DNA of 43,389 bases from assembly GCA_027484605.1 (NCBI GenBank), contig JAIXSR010000110.1, positions 1-43,389 of the forward strand, given 5' to 3'. Origin of the DNA: Hyphomicrobiales bacterium (lineage in GTDB: Bacteria; Pseudomonadota; Alphaproteobacteria; Rhizobiales; Beijerinckiaceae). Below the pieces are notes generated by a model. The model was not told the DNA's origin, did no database searches, and saw only the letters and a program-made list of their open reading frames with translations. Positions 25,305 to 34,293 of this stretch are shown in pieces (position 1 is the first letter of the stretch; every line of letters starts with the position of its first letter). The position numbers were made by a program, and so were the translations under genes.

Positions 25305-26030
25305 ATGACCTGGTCGATCATCGCCAAGGATCCTGCGACCGGGCAGCTCGGCATCGCGGTGGCGACCTGCGCTTTCGCGGTCGGGGCCCGCGTGCCCTTC
25401 ATCGAGACGGGGACCGGGGCCATTGCCAGCCAGGCCTTCGTCAACCCGTTCTACGGCCTCAGGGGCATGGCCCTGCTCCGGGCCGGCGCTACGGCCCAAC
25501 AGGCGCTCGACATCCTGACCGCACAGGATGAAGGCCGCGGCCAGCGCCAGGTCCATATCCGGGATCGCGCCGGGCGGATCGCGGCGTATACGGGCGCGGA
25601 TTGCGTGCCCTGGTGCGGGCATCTCGTCCGCGACGGCTTTTCCGTGGCCGGCAACATGCTGGCCGGGCCGGAAGTGATCGCGGAGACGGCGCGGATCCTC
25701 GAGGCCCGCGCGGACCTGCCTTTCGCGAAAAGGCTGATCGCCGCGCTTCAGGCCGGCGAGGCGGCCGGCGGCGACAAGCGCGGGAAGCAATCGGCGGCCC
25801 TCCTCATCCATGATGACGAGGATTATGCGCTTTTCGACCTGAGGGTGGACGACCATGCCGATCCGCTCGCCGAGCTGGAACGGCTCGAACGCGTGGCCCA
25901 CGAACGCTACCTGCATTACCGCAAGGTCATGCCCCGGCGGGATGACCCGTCCGGCGTGACCGATCGCGCCGAGATCGAACGCCGGATCACCGAGTCAATC
26001 GCGGCGGAAGCCTCGGAGGGCCGGGGATGA
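25305..26030 (+). CDS. DUF1028 family protein (Ntn-hydrolase-like)
   Basis: 241 residues. The N-terminus MTWSIIAKDPATGQLGIAVAT, continuing CAFAVGARVP, is diagnostic of DUF1028. GRIAAYTGADC near residue 91 and FSVAGNMLAG near 113 are also conserved there. The family has a predicted Ntn-hydrolase-like fold and is often found beside peptide transporters and gamma-glutamyltransferases, but no enzyme activity is established that I know of. It starts 9 bases after the GGT-like gene behind AGGAGG, and its stop overlaps the next ATPase gene (ATGA). An accessory hydrolase acting on the same imported compound is the simplest reading. Confidence 0.88.
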   Translation: MTWSIIAKDPATGQLGIAVATCAFAVGARVPFIETGTGAIASQAFVNPFYGLRGMALLRAGATAQQALDILTAQDEGRGQRQVHIRDRAGRIAAYTGADCVPWCGHLVRDGFSVAGNMLAGPEVIAETARILEARADLPFAKRLIAALQAGEAAGGDKRGKQSAALLIHDDEDYALFDLRVDDHADPLAELERLERVAHERYLHYRKVMPRRDDPSGVTDRAEIERRITESIAAEASEGRG

Positions 26031-27010
26031 GCGCCCTGCTGCGGGTCGAGAACCTGACCGTCAGCTTCGGCACCCCGAGGGGTGGCCGGATCCTCGCGGT
26101 GGACGGCCTCAGCTTCGAGCTGCAGCCCGGGCGGACGCTCGGCATTGTCGGGGAATCCGGCTCCGGGAAAAGCGTCACTTCGCTCGCGGTGATGGGGCTT
26201 CTGGCCAAGGGGGCGGCCCGGGTTGACGGGCAGATACGGTTCCGCGGCGACAGCCTGATCGACGCGCCGGCGGAAACCCTGCGCAACCTGCGCGGCAACC
26301 GGATGGCGATGATCTTCCAGGAGCCGATGACCTCGCTCAATCCGTCGCACCGGATCGGTGACCAGATCGCCGAGGCGGTGATCCGCCATCGCGGCTGGAG
26401 CCACGACAAGGCGTGGAGCCATGCCGTGGAGATGCTGCGCAAGGTGCGCATTCCCGAGCCCGAGGCGCGGGCCGCCGATTATCCCCACAAGCTCTCCGGC
26501 GGCATGCGCCAGCGCGCGATGATCGCGATGGCGCTGGCCTGCGACCCCGAATTGCTGATCGCCGACGAGCCGACCACCGCGCTCGACGTGACGATCCAGG
26601 CGCAAATCCTCGAATTGCTGCAGGATCTTCGACGGGAAACCGGCGCGGCGGTGATCCTGATCACCCATGATCTCGGCGTGGTGGCCGAGGTGGTGGACGA
26701 GGTTCTCGTCATGTATGCCGGGCAGGTTGTCGAGCGGGCCAGCGTCGAGGCGCTGTTCACCCTGCCGCAGCATCCCTACACGCTCGGCCTGCTGGGCTCG
26801 ATTCCCCGGCTCGATATCCGCAAGGAACGGCTGGCGGCGATTTCCGGTGCCGTGCCGGACATGAGCAACCCGCCACCGGGCTGCCGGTTTGCGGCGCGCT
26901 GCCCCTTCGCCGATGCGCGCTGCCGGGCCGAGGCCCCGCCCCTCGCCGCCCTTGGCGAAAACCGCTTCTCCCGATGCTGGAAGGCGCCGCTGGAGGGGCT
27001 CGCCGCATGA
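26027..27010 (+). CDS. peptide-type ABC transporter ATPase, DppD-like (second set)
   Basis: 327 residues. Walker A is [10 protein letters not shown], the Q-loop is [13 protein letters not shown], the signature is LSGGMRQRA, Walker B is [12 protein letters not shown] and the switch is LITHD. The C-terminal [16 protein letters not shown] cysteine cluster is intact. The sequence differs clearly from the first-set DppD-like ATPase, so this is a separate transporter and not a recent duplicate. It overlaps the DUF1028 gene upstream and the DppF-like gene downstream by 4 bases each. In this set the ATPases come before the binding protein and permeases, the reverse of the first set. Confidence 0.93.
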   Translation: MSALLRVENLTVSFGTPRGGRILAVDGLSFELQPGRTLGIVGESGSGKSVTSLAVMGLLAKGAARVDGQIRFRGDSLIDAPAETLRNLRGNRMAMIFQEPMTSLNPSHRIGDQIAEAVIRHRGWSHDKAWSHAVEMLRKVRIPEPEARAADYPHKLSGGMRQRAMIAMALACDPELLIADEPTTALDVTIQAQILELLQDLRRETGAAVILITHDLGVVAEVVDEVLVMYAGQVVERASVEALFTLPQHPYTLGLLGSIPRLDIRKERLAAISGAVPDMSNPPPGCRFAARCPFADARCRAEAPPLAALGENRFSRCWKAPLEGLAA

Positions 27011-28095
27011 ATGCCCTGCTCGATGCCCGCGGTCTTTCCAAGCGCTTCGTGGCCCGGACCAACGTCTTCGGCAAGCCTGTGGCGCATGTCCAGGCCGTCG
27101 ACGGCGTCGACCTGACGCTGGAACCGGGGGAAACGCTGGCCCTGGTCGGGGAATCCGGCTGCGGCAAGTCCACACTCGGGCGGATGCTGATGCGGCTGAT
27201 CGAGCCCAGCGGCGGCGCGCTGCATTTCAACGGCCGCGACCTCCTGGCGCTGGACGATGATGCGATGCGCCATCTCCGCCGCGAGATCCAGATCATCTTC
27301 CAGGATCCTTTCGCCTCGCTCAATCCGCGCATGTCCGTCGGCGAGGCGATTGCCGAGCCCCTGCTGCTCCATGGCATCGTTCCGCCGGCGGAGCGCGCGG
27401 CCCGGGTGGCGAGCCTTCTGGAAACGGTGGGGCTGCGGGCTGAACATGCGGGGCGCTATCCGCATGAATTCTCCGGCGGGCAGCGACAGCGCATCGTGAT
27501 TGCCCGGGCGCTCGCCAGCGAACCGCGGCTGATCATCTGCGACGAACCTGTCTCGGCGCTCGATGTCTCGATCCGGGCGCAGATCCTCAATCTCCTGCGT
27601 GACCTGCAGCGGCGGCTCGGCCTGGCCATGATCTTCATCAGCCACGACCTCGGGGTGGTGAAGCACATCGCGGACCGCGTGGCGGTGATGTATCTCGGCC
27701 GGATCGTCGAGATCGGGCCGGCGGATGCCGTTTTCGCCCAGCCCCGCCACCCCTACACCCATGCCCTGCTCTCGGCGATCCCGATGGCGAGCGCGGTCCG
27801 CCGCAGCCGCCGCGTCGTGCTGGAGGGCGATGTTCCGAGCCCGCTCAACCCGCCGCCGGGATGCCATCTCCATCGCCGCTGCCCCCATGCCCAGCCGCGC
27901 TGCCGCGATGCCGTGCCCTTGCTCGCGGGCGAGGCCGGGCATCGGGTGGCCTGCCATGTCTCGGCCGATATCCGGTTCGACGAGGCCATGCTGCCGCGCG
28001 AGACCCAGCCGGATCCCCGCCTTTCCCGCCTGCTCTCGGCCTTCGAGGCCGGGACGCCGTCTGCCCTCCCCGACCCATCCCCTCCGGAGACATGA
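27007..28095 (+). CDS. peptide-type ABC transporter ATPase, DppF-like (second set)
   Basis: 362 residues. Walker A is GESGCGKSTL, the Q-loop is IIFQDPFASLNPR, the signature is FSGGQRQRI, Walker B is LIICDEPVSALD and the switch is FISHD. The C-terminal extension has PGCHLHRRCPHAQPRC and a longer tail than usual, rich in Ser and Pro (about the last 40 residues). The start is the ATG at 27007 in an ATGA overlap. One base separates its stop from the ATG of the binding protein gene, so expression is tightly linked. Confidence 0.93.
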   Translation: MNALLDARGLSKRFVARTNVFGKPVAHVQAVDGVDLTLEPGETLALVGESGCGKSTLGRMLMRLIEPSGGALHFNGRDLLALDDDAMRHLRREIQIIFQDPFASLNPRMSVGEAIAEPLLLHGIVPPAERAARVASLLETVGLRAEHAGRYPHEFSGGQRQRIVIARALASEPRLIICDEPVSALDVSIRAQILNLLRDLQRRLGLAMIFISHDLGVVKHIADRVAVMYLGRIVEIGPADAVFAQPRHPYTHALLSAIPMASAVRRSRRVVLEGDVPSPLNPPPGCHLHRRCPHAQPRCRDAVPLLAGEAGHRVACHVSADIRFDEAMLPRETQPDPRLSRLLSAFEAGTPSALPDPSPPET

Positions 28096-28096
28096 C

Positions 28097-29617
28097 ATGA
28101 AGACAAGCCTGCGCCTCGGGCTCATCGCCCTGCTTTCCGCCCCGATCCTCGCCGGCACCGCGCTGGCGCAATCGGCGATCCGCATCGGTCTTGCCGAGGA
28201 TCCCGATGTGCTCGATCCGACCCTCGCCCGCACCTATGTCGGGCGTATCGTCTTCTCCTCGATCTGCGACAAGCTGTTCGATATCGACGAGAAACTGGCC
28301 GTCGTGCCACAACTGGCGCTCGGCCATGAAACCTCCGCCGATGGCAAGACGGTGACGATCAAGCTGCGGCCGGGCGTGAAGTTCCATGACGGCGAGGCGC
28401 TGGATGCCGAGGCGGCGAAATACTCGCTCGACAGGCACCGGACCATGCAGGGCTCCTTCCGCCGCGGCGAACTGAGCCAGGTCGATGCGGTCGAGGTGGT
28501 CGACCCGCTGACGATCCGCATCGTCCTCAAGACGCCGTTCTCGCCGCTGATCGCCCAGCTGACCGACCGCGCCGGCATGATGGTCTCGCCCAAGGCAGCG
28601 AAGGAGGCCGGCGACAGGTTCGGCCAGAAGCCGGTCTGCGCCGGACCCTACAAGTTCGTCGAGCGCGTCCAGCAGGACAGGATCGTGGTCGAGCGCTTCG
28701 CGGATTACTGGGACAAGGCGAATGTCTCGATCGACAAGATCACCTATGTGCCGATCGCGGATTCCACCGTGCGGCTGGCCAATCTCAAGTCGGGCCAGCT
28801 TGACCTGATCGAGCGCGCCCTGGCGACCGATCTGAAGGATATCCGGGCGAGCCGGGGCCTCAAGGTGGCAACCGCCTACGAGCTGGGCTATCAGGGCCTG
28901 ACGATCAATGTCGGCAAGGGCGAGGCGGCCAAGGGCCCGCTCGGTTCGGATGCCCGCGTGCGGCAGGCGCTCGAGGCGGCGATCGACCGCGAGGCGCTGG
29001 TCCAGGTGGTGTTCAATGGCGAGTTCAAGCCGGGCAACCAATGGGTCAATCCCGACAATGCCTTCTACCAGAAGAGCATTCCCGTCACGAAACGCGATAT
29101 CGCCAAGGCGAAGAAGCTGCTCGCCGATGCCGGCGTCAAGCTGCCGGTTCCCGTCGATCTGATGGTGCCGAACAATCCCGAGACCCGCCAGTTGGCGGAG
29201 GTCATGCAGGCCATGGCGGCAGAAGCCGGCTTCGACATCAAGATCCGCGTCACGGAATTCGCGACCTCGCTGAAGGAGGCCGAAGCCGGCAATTACCAGG
29301 CCTACATTCTCGCCTGGTCGGGCCGGACGGACCCGGATGGCAATATCCATTCCTTCGCCAGCACCGGCGCGCCGAACAATTACTCGGCCTATTCCAGTGC
29401 CGAGGTCGATGCCGCGCTCAACGACGCCCGGACGAAGAACGCCATGGCCGATCGGATGGCCGCCTACCAGAAGGCCGCGAGCCAGCTCGCGAAGGACCTG
29501 CCGATCGTCTATCTCTATCATCGGCTGGTGATCATCGCCCATCGGGACCGGCTTGAAGGCTATCGCCAGATGCCGGATGGCCTTGTCCGCGTGGTCGGCC
29601 TGAAGGTGAAGGGCTGA
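28097..29617 (+). CDS. peptide/nickel-type ABC transporter substrate-binding protein (second set)
   Basis: 506 residues, SBP family 5. The signal peptide is LRLGLIALLSAPILAGTALA. The mature protein starts QSAIRIGLAEDPDVLDPTLA. The blocks LRPGVKFHDGEALDAEAAKYSLDR (in outline, about residues 91-114) and CAGPYKFVERVQQDRIVVERF (about 181-201) are typical of the family. It is only distantly similar to the binding protein at 15578-17155, so the two systems probably prefer different ligands. It lies between the ATPase and permease genes of its own set. The ligand is unknown. Confidence 0.92.
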   Translation: MKTSLRLGLIALLSAPILAGTALAQSAIRIGLAEDPDVLDPTLARTYVGRIVFSSICDKLFDIDEKLAVVPQLALGHETSADGKTVTIKLRPGVKFHDGEALDAEAAKYSLDRHRTMQGSFRRGELSQVDAVEVVDPLTIRIVLKTPFSPLIAQLTDRAGMMVSPKAAKEAGDRFGQKPVCAGPYKFVERVQQDRIVVERFADYWDKANVSIDKITYVPIADSTVRLANLKSGQLDLIERALATDLKDIRASRGLKVATAYELGYQGLTINVGKGEAAKGPLGSDARVRQALEAAIDREALVQVVFNGEFKPGNQWVNPDNAFYQKSIPVTKRDIAKAKKLLADAGVKLPVPVDLMVPNNPETRQLAEVMQAMAAEAGFDIKIRVTEFATSLKEAEAGNYQAYILAWSGRTDPDGNIHSFASTGAPNNYSAYSSAEVDAALNDARTKNAMADRMAAYQKAASQLAKDLPIVYLYHRLVIIAHRDRLEGYRQMPDGLVRVVGLKVKG

Positions 29618-29621
29618 GCCG

Positions 29622-30563
29622 ATGTTCGCGCTGATCGCCCGGCGGCTGCTGCAACTGGTTCCGACGGTCATCATCGTCTCGATGATGATCTTTGGCCTGC
29701 AGCAATTGCTGCCGGGCGATCCGGCCACGATCATGGCCGGCGAGGAGCGCGATCCGGAGGTGATCGAGGAGATCCGGAAACAGTACCGGCTCGATCAGCC
29801 CATCCCGCTGCAATACATCTACTGGATCAAGGGCGTGATGAGCGGCGATCTCGGCGAATCCATGCGCCTGAAGGAGCCAGTTTCCCGCCTCGTGGCGCAG
29901 AAGCTGCCGGTGACGCTGCAGCTCGCCACCATGGCCATGCTGATCGCGATCCTGATCGGCGTACCGGCTGGGATCATCTCGGCCGTCAAGAAAGGCACGT
30001 TCTGGGACTATCTGGTCAACATCATCTCGCTATGGGGCATCTCGACACCGAATTTCTGGCTCGGGATCCTGATGATCTTCCTGTTCTCGGTCCATCTCGG
30101 ATGGTTGCCGGCCTCGGGCTACGTCAGCCCGTTCGAGGATCCCTGGCAATCGCTCAAGACCACGATCATGCCCGCTTTCGTGCTGGGCAACTCGATTGCC
30201 GGCGTGCTGATGCGCCATACCCGTGCCGCGATGCTGCAGGCGCTGTCCTCGGATTACGTGCGCACCGCGCGTGCCAAGGGCCTCGGTGAGAAGCGCGTCA
30301 TCCTCGCCCATGCGATGCGCAATGCGCTCACACCGGTGATCACGCTCGGCGCGCTGGAATTCGGGACGCTGCTGTCCGGGGCCGTGCTGACGGAGCAGAT
30401 CTTCACCATTCCCGGTTTCGGCAAGCTGATCGTCGACGCGGTGTTCAACCGTGACTATGCGGTGGTGCAGGGCGTCGTGCTGGTCACCTCTGCCACCTAT
30501 ATCGTCCTGAACCTGCTTGCGGATATCGGCTATATCCTCGTCAATCCGAGGCTCCGGGCATGA
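29622..30563 (+). CDS. peptide-type ABC transporter permease, DppB-like (second set)
   Basis: 313 residues with six membrane segments, beginning MFALIARRLLQLVPTVII as in DppB/OppB. The loop QQLLPGDPATIMAGEE near residues 27-42 and the EAA-type loop around VRTARAKGLGEKRVILAHA (about 211-229) are family-typical. It starts 4 bases after the binding protein gene and its stop overlaps the next permease start (ATGA). Confidence 0.93.
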   Translation: MFALIARRLLQLVPTVIIVSMMIFGLQQLLPGDPATIMAGEERDPEVIEEIRKQYRLDQPIPLQYIYWIKGVMSGDLGESMRLKEPVSRLVAQKLPVTLQLATMAMLIAILIGVPAGIISAVKKGTFWDYLVNIISLWGISTPNFWLGILMIFLFSVHLGWLPASGYVSPFEDPWQSLKTTIMPAFVLGNSIAGVLMRHTRAAMLQALSSDYVRTARAKGLGEKRVILAHAMRNALTPVITLGALEFGTLLSGAVLTEQIFTIPGFGKLIVDAVFNRDYAVVQGVVLVTSATYIVLNLLADIGYILVNPRLRA

Positions 30564-31441
30564 CAGCCGCCACCCCGGCCCTTGCCGGATCGCTCCGCCC
30601 CGAAACGCCGATGCAGCGCGCCTGGCGGCGCCTGCGGGCGCGGAAGGCCGCGATGTTCGGGCTTTTCGTCATCGTGGCTCTGGTGATCATCGCGATCTTC
30701 GCGCCGCTGATCGCGCCGTTCGATCCGACCCGCCAAAGCTGGGCCGCCGTGCGCAAGGCGCCCTCCGCTCTGCATTGGTTCGGGACGGACGAAGTCGGCC
30801 GCGACCTGCTTTCGCGCATCATCTACGGCACACGGGCCTCGCTCGCCGCAGGCGTGATCTCGGTCGGGATCGCCGTCGCGCTCGGCGTGCCGCTCGGCCT
30901 GCTGGCGGGCTACGGGCCGCGCTGGATCGACACGATCCTCTCGCGCATCACCGATGCGATGCTGGCGAGCCCTTTCCTGATCCTCGCCATCGCGCTGGCC
31001 GCATTTCTCGGGCCGAGCCTGACCAATGCGATGATCGCCATCGGGATCACGGCGACGCCGATCTTCATCCGGCTGACGCGCGGGCAGGTTCTCGCCGTGA
31101 AGGTGGAGGATTATGTCGAGAGCGCCCGGGCCGTCGGCAATCCGCGCTGGCGGATCGCGGTGAAGCACATCCTGCCGAATGTCATGCCGCAACTGCTCGT
31201 CCAGATCACGCTGACCATCGCCATGGCGGTGATTGCCGAGGCCAGCCTTTCCTTCCTCGGGCTTGGCCAGCAGCCGCCCGCCCCCTCCTGGGGCTCGATG
31301 CTGAATTCCGCGCAGCGCTTCCTGACCAATGCGCCGTGGATGGCGATCTGGCCCGGCCTTGCGATCTTCGTCACCGTCCTGTCCTTCAACCTGCTCGGCG
31401 ACGGGCTGCGCGACGCGTTCGATCCGCGCGAGCGGGGATAG
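30560..31441 (+). CDS. peptide-type ABC transporter permease, DppC-like (second set)
   Basis: 293 residues with six membrane segments. The conserved block LHWFGTDEVGRDLLSRIIYG is near residues 69-88, and the EAA-type loop is around VESARAVGNPRWRIAVKHI (about 187-205). It is the last gene of the 14-gene rightward arm that starts with marR. No clear terminator follows. The 182-base gap to the next gene has a possible stem GCCGGA/TCCGGC and a TAATTA stretch at 31528-31533, but nothing I can assign. Confidence 0.92.
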   Translation: MTAATPALAGSLRPETPMQRAWRRLRARKAAMFGLFVIVALVIIAIFAPLIAPFDPTRQSWAAVRKAPSALHWFGTDEVGRDLLSRIIYGTRASLAAGVISVGIAVALGVPLGLLAGYGPRWIDTILSRITDAMLASPFLILAIALAAFLGPSLTNAMIAIGITATPIFIRLTRGQVLAVKVEDYVESARAVGNPRWRIAVKHILPNVMPQLLVQITLTIAMAVIAEASLSFLGLGQQPPAPSWGSMLNSAQRFLTNAPWMAIWPGLAIFVTVLSFNLLGDGLRDAFDPRERG

Positions 31442-31623
31442 CGCCGAGGCCGACTGCCTGTTTTCCCGCCTGCCGGAAGCCGCTCTGGCGCGAAATCCGG
31501 CAACTCGCCTTTTCTTTGGGCGCGACCTAATTAAGCTGTCGAACAAGCAGGGCTCTGCAGACGGCATGACCGTTGCTTCGTCCTCTGCCGGTCGCCCACG
31601 CAACCACCATCATGGAGCCCAAT

Positions 31624-32667
31624 GTGACTCTTCTTTCCCGTTTCGTTTCCCGCCGTTTCGTGACCGGCAGCCTCGCCGCCCTTGCGCTTGCCGGAGGCGG
31701 CATGGCCGCCGCGCAGGCCCAGACCAAGATCCGCTTCACGCTGGACTGGCGTTTCGAGGGGCCGGCTGCCGCATTCCTGCTGGCGCTCGACAAGGGCTAT
31801 TACGCCGCCGAGGGCCTGGATGTGACCATCGATACCGGCAATGGCTCGCGCGAGGCCATTCCGCGTGTCGCCTCCGGGACCTATGATCTCGGCTTCGGCG
31901 ACGTCAATTCGCTGATCCGCTTCCGCGACGAAAACCCGAGTGTCAATGTCAAGGGCGTGATGATGGTCTATGACCGTCCGCCCTTCGCCATTATCGGGCG
32001 CAAGTCCAAGGGCATCACGGCCGATATCAAGAGCCTGGAGGGCAAGAAGTTCGGCGCGCCGGCGGCGGATGCGGCCTATGCGCAATGGCCGATCTTCAAG
32101 GCGGTCAACAAGATCGACGATTCCAAGATGAAGTTCGAGAATGTCGGCTTCCCGGTCCGCGAGCCGATGCTCGCCACCGGTGAGGTCGATGCCGTTTTCG
32201 GCTTCTCGATCTCGTCGGTCATCAACCTGAAGTCGCGCGGCGTGCCGGAGAGCGACATCGTCAACATGCTGATGAGCGATCACGGCGTCGAACTCTATGG
32301 CAACGTCGTCATGGCCTCGCCGAAGATCCAGCAGGAGAATCCGGAAGCGATCCGCAAGTTCCTCCGCGCCTTCATCAAGGGCTGGCGCGACGTGGTGAAG
32401 GACCCGGCGGCGGGCGTTGACAGCGTGCTCAAGCGCAACGATGTGGCAAAGAAGGATGTCGAACTCGACCGCCTCAACATGCTGCTCGCGCAGAATGTCC
32501 TGACACCTTACGTCCTGGCCAACGGGATCGGCGCTGTGGATACCGGCCGCTTCGAGCGGGCCATGGCGCAGATCGCGCTGGTCGCCCCGTTCAAGAGCCA
32601 GCCCAAGATGGCGGATCTCTTCACCGAGGAATACCTGCCGGCCAAGGCTGACCGGGCGATCAAGTAA
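31624..32667 (+). CDS. NitT/TauT-type ABC transporter substrate-binding protein
   Basis: 347 residues, NMT1/THI5-like periplasmic binding protein (SsuA/ThiY superfamily). The export signal contains a twin-arginine-like SRRFVTGS motif before the hydrophobic stretch LAALALAGGGMAAAQA. The mature protein begins QTKIRFTLDWRFEGPAAAFLLAL. GYYAAEGLDVTIDTGNGS and GTYDLGFGDVNSLIRF are conserved blocks. I chose the GTG at 31624, which has GGAG 6 bases upstream; an ATG at 31612 lacks a ribosome binding site. It heads a binding protein-ATPase-permease operon. Ligands of this class include sulfonates, taurine, pyrimidine precursors and aromatic acids; the one here is unknown. Confidence 0.88.
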   Translation: MTLLSRFVSRRFVTGSLAALALAGGGMAAAQAQTKIRFTLDWRFEGPAAAFLLALDKGYYAAEGLDVTIDTGNGSREAIPRVASGTYDLGFGDVNSLIRFRDENPSVNVKGVMMVYDRPPFAIIGRKSKGITADIKSLEGKKFGAPAADAAYAQWPIFKAVNKIDDSKMKFENVGFPVREPMLATGEVDAVFGFSISSVINLKSRGVPESDIVNMLMSDHGVELYGNVVMASPKIQQENPEAIRKFLRAFIKGWRDVVKDPAAGVDSVLKRNDVAKKDVELDRLNMLLAQNVLTPYVLANGIGAVDTGRFERAMAQIALVAPFKSQPKMADLFTEEYLPAKADRAIK

Positions 32668-32709
32668 GCCTGGTCGGGCCAGACAATCGCGAAGCCGGGG
32701 GGATCACGC

Positions 32710-33504
32710 GTGAGCGAAGCATTCATCGCGCTGGACAAGGTCCAGCATGTCTATGGTGGTGAAGGCGGCGTTCTCGCCGTGGAGGACCTCACCCTCTCGG
32801 TTCGCGAAGGCGAATTCGTGGCAGTGGTTGGCCCCTCCGGCTGCGGAAAGTCGACGCTGATGAAGCTGGCCACGGGGTTGCAATTCCCCCGGGCTGGCAC
32901 CGTCCGGGTGGATGGGCAGGCCGTCAGCAAGCCGGTCAAGATCGCCGGCATGGCGTTCCAGAACCCGACCCTCCTGCCCTGGCGGACAACGCTCGACAAC
33001 ATTCTGCTGCCGCTGGAAATCGTCGAGCCGCATCGCTCCCGCCTCAGGCGCGAGAAGGCGGCCTATACGGAAAAGGCGGAGGCGCTGCTGGCCTCCGTCG
33101 GTCTTGCCGGTTTCGGCCCGAAATTCCCCTGGCAGCTTTCGGGAGGCATGCAGCAGGGCGCCTCGCGCTGTAGGGCGCTGATCCACGAGCCGCGCCTGCT
33201 GATGCTGGACGAGCCCTTCGGCGCGCTCGATGCCTTCACGCGGGAAGAATTGTGGTGCGTGATCCGCGACCTCCAGGCGGCGCGGAAATTCACTGTCATC
33301 CTGGTGACGCATGACCTGCGCGAGGCGGTCTTCCTGGCCGACAAGGTGTTCTGCATGAGCGCCCGTCCGGGACGGATCATCGCGGAGCGCGAGATCACAC
33401 TGCCCCGCCCGCGCGATCTCGAGGTGACCTATTCGCCCGAATTCGCCGATATCGTCCATGAGCTGCGCAGCCATATCAAGGATGCGCGCTCGGGTGTGCA
33501 TTGA
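32710..33504 (+). CDS. NitT/TauT-type ABC transporter ATPase with unusual signature region
   Basis: 264 residues, SsuB/TauB class. Walker A GPSGCGKST (41-49), Q-loop FQNPTLLPWRT, Walker B LLMLDEPFGALDAFTREEL and switch VTHD are intact. After the signature LSGGM (143-147) the sequence reads QQGASRCRAL, where relatives normally have QQRAS-L/I-CRAL. So Gly150 replaces a highly conserved Arg, and Arg153 replaces a hydrophobic residue. Each change needs one or two base substitutions. The rest looks functional, so activity may be reduced, not lost. The start is a GTG behind GGGGGGA. It follows the binding protein gene by 42 bases. Confidence 0.9.
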   Translation: MSEAFIALDKVQHVYGGEGGVLAVEDLTLSVREGEFVAVVGPSGCGKSTLMKLATGLQFPRAGTVRVDGQAVSKPVKIAGMAFQNPTLLPWRTTLDNILLPLEIVEPHRSRLRREKAAYTEKAEALLASVGLAGFGPKFPWQLSGGMQQGASRCRALIHEPRLLMLDEPFGALDAFTREELWCVIRDLQAARKFTVILVTHDLREAVFLADKVFCMSARPGRIIAEREITLPRPRDLEVTYSPEFADIVHELRSHIKDARSGVH

Positions 33505-33516
33505 CCGGAGGCCGGG

Positions 33517-34287
33517 ATGACCAACAAGCAGAAAATCGCACTCGCCCCCTGGGTCTTCACGGTCGGCTTCTTCCTGCTCTGGGAGGCGGCTTGCCGGGCT
33601 TTCGCCATTTCCAGTTTCGTGCTGCCCTCGCCGATGCAGATCGGCGGCGCGATGTGGGAATACCGCACGCAGCTGACTTTCCATTCCTTCCATACGCTCT
33701 GGATGACCTTCGCCGGTTTCGTCCTGGCCGTGATCTTCGGGCTGGCCATGGGGCTGGCGCTCGGCTCGTCGAAAATCGTCCATGCCGGCACCTACCCGCT
33801 ACTGGTCGGGTTCAATGCCATTCCGAAAGTGGCGGTCGTTCCGATCCTGGTGATCTGGTTCGGCGTCGGATGGCTGCCGGCCGTGCTGACGGCCTTCCTG
33901 ATCTCGTTCTTCCCGATCGTGGTGAATGTCGCCACCGGCCTCGCCACGATCGAGCCCGAAGTGGAAGATGTGCTCAAGGCCCTCGGGGCTTCCAAGCTCG
34001 ACATCATGACCAAGGTCGGCCTGCCCCGCTCGATGCCTTATTTCTTCGGTTCGCTGAAAGTGGCGATCACGCTGGCCTATGTCGGCTCGGTCATCGCCGA
34101 ATACAACGCCTCGAAATTCGGCATCGGCAACCTGATGGCCCGGGCCTCGGCGGATTTCAATGTGCCGTTGCTGTTCGCCTCGCTGATCGCGCTCGCCGTG
34201 CTCGGCGTGGCGATGTATGCAATCACGGCCTGGGTCGAGAAGCGCATGACGGGCTGGGCCCAGCGTTCGGGCTTCGCTGCCGGCTGA
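33517..34287 (+). CDS. NitT/TauT-type ABC transporter permease
   Basis: 256 residues with six membrane segments (SsuC/TauC class). The SFVLPSPMQIGGAMWEY segment near residues 33-49 is typical of the family. The EAA loop is around EDVLKALGASKLDIMTKVGLP (about 151-171). The start is the ATG at 33517 with GGAG 6 bases upstream, 12 bases after the ATPase gene. It completes a three-gene transporter. The next gene, an SDR, starts 83 bases on and may be read through. Confidence 0.92.
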   Translation: MTNKQKIALAPWVFTVGFFLLWEAACRAFAISSFVLPSPMQIGGAMWEYRTQLTFHSFHTLWMTFAGFVLAVIFGLAMGLALGSSKIVHAGTYPLLVGFNAIPKVAVVPILVIWFGVGWLPAVLTAFLISFFPIVVNVATGLATIEPEVEDVLKALGASKLDIMTKVGLPRSMPYFFGSLKVAITLAYVGSVIAEYNASKFGIGNLMARASADFNVPLLFASLIALAVLGVAMYAITAWVEKRMTGWAQRSGFAAG

Positions 34288-34293
34288 GCCCTG

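Noticed and set aside
23379-25916. An 845-codon open frame on the minus strand, opposite the GGT-like and DUF1028 genes
   Set aside because: It mirrors two well-supported genes, is rich in His/Arg/Asp/Gly as expected from antisense reading of high-GC coding DNA, and shows no family motif. The same applies to other long antisense frames in the window, such as 6529-8154 and 9652-11400.
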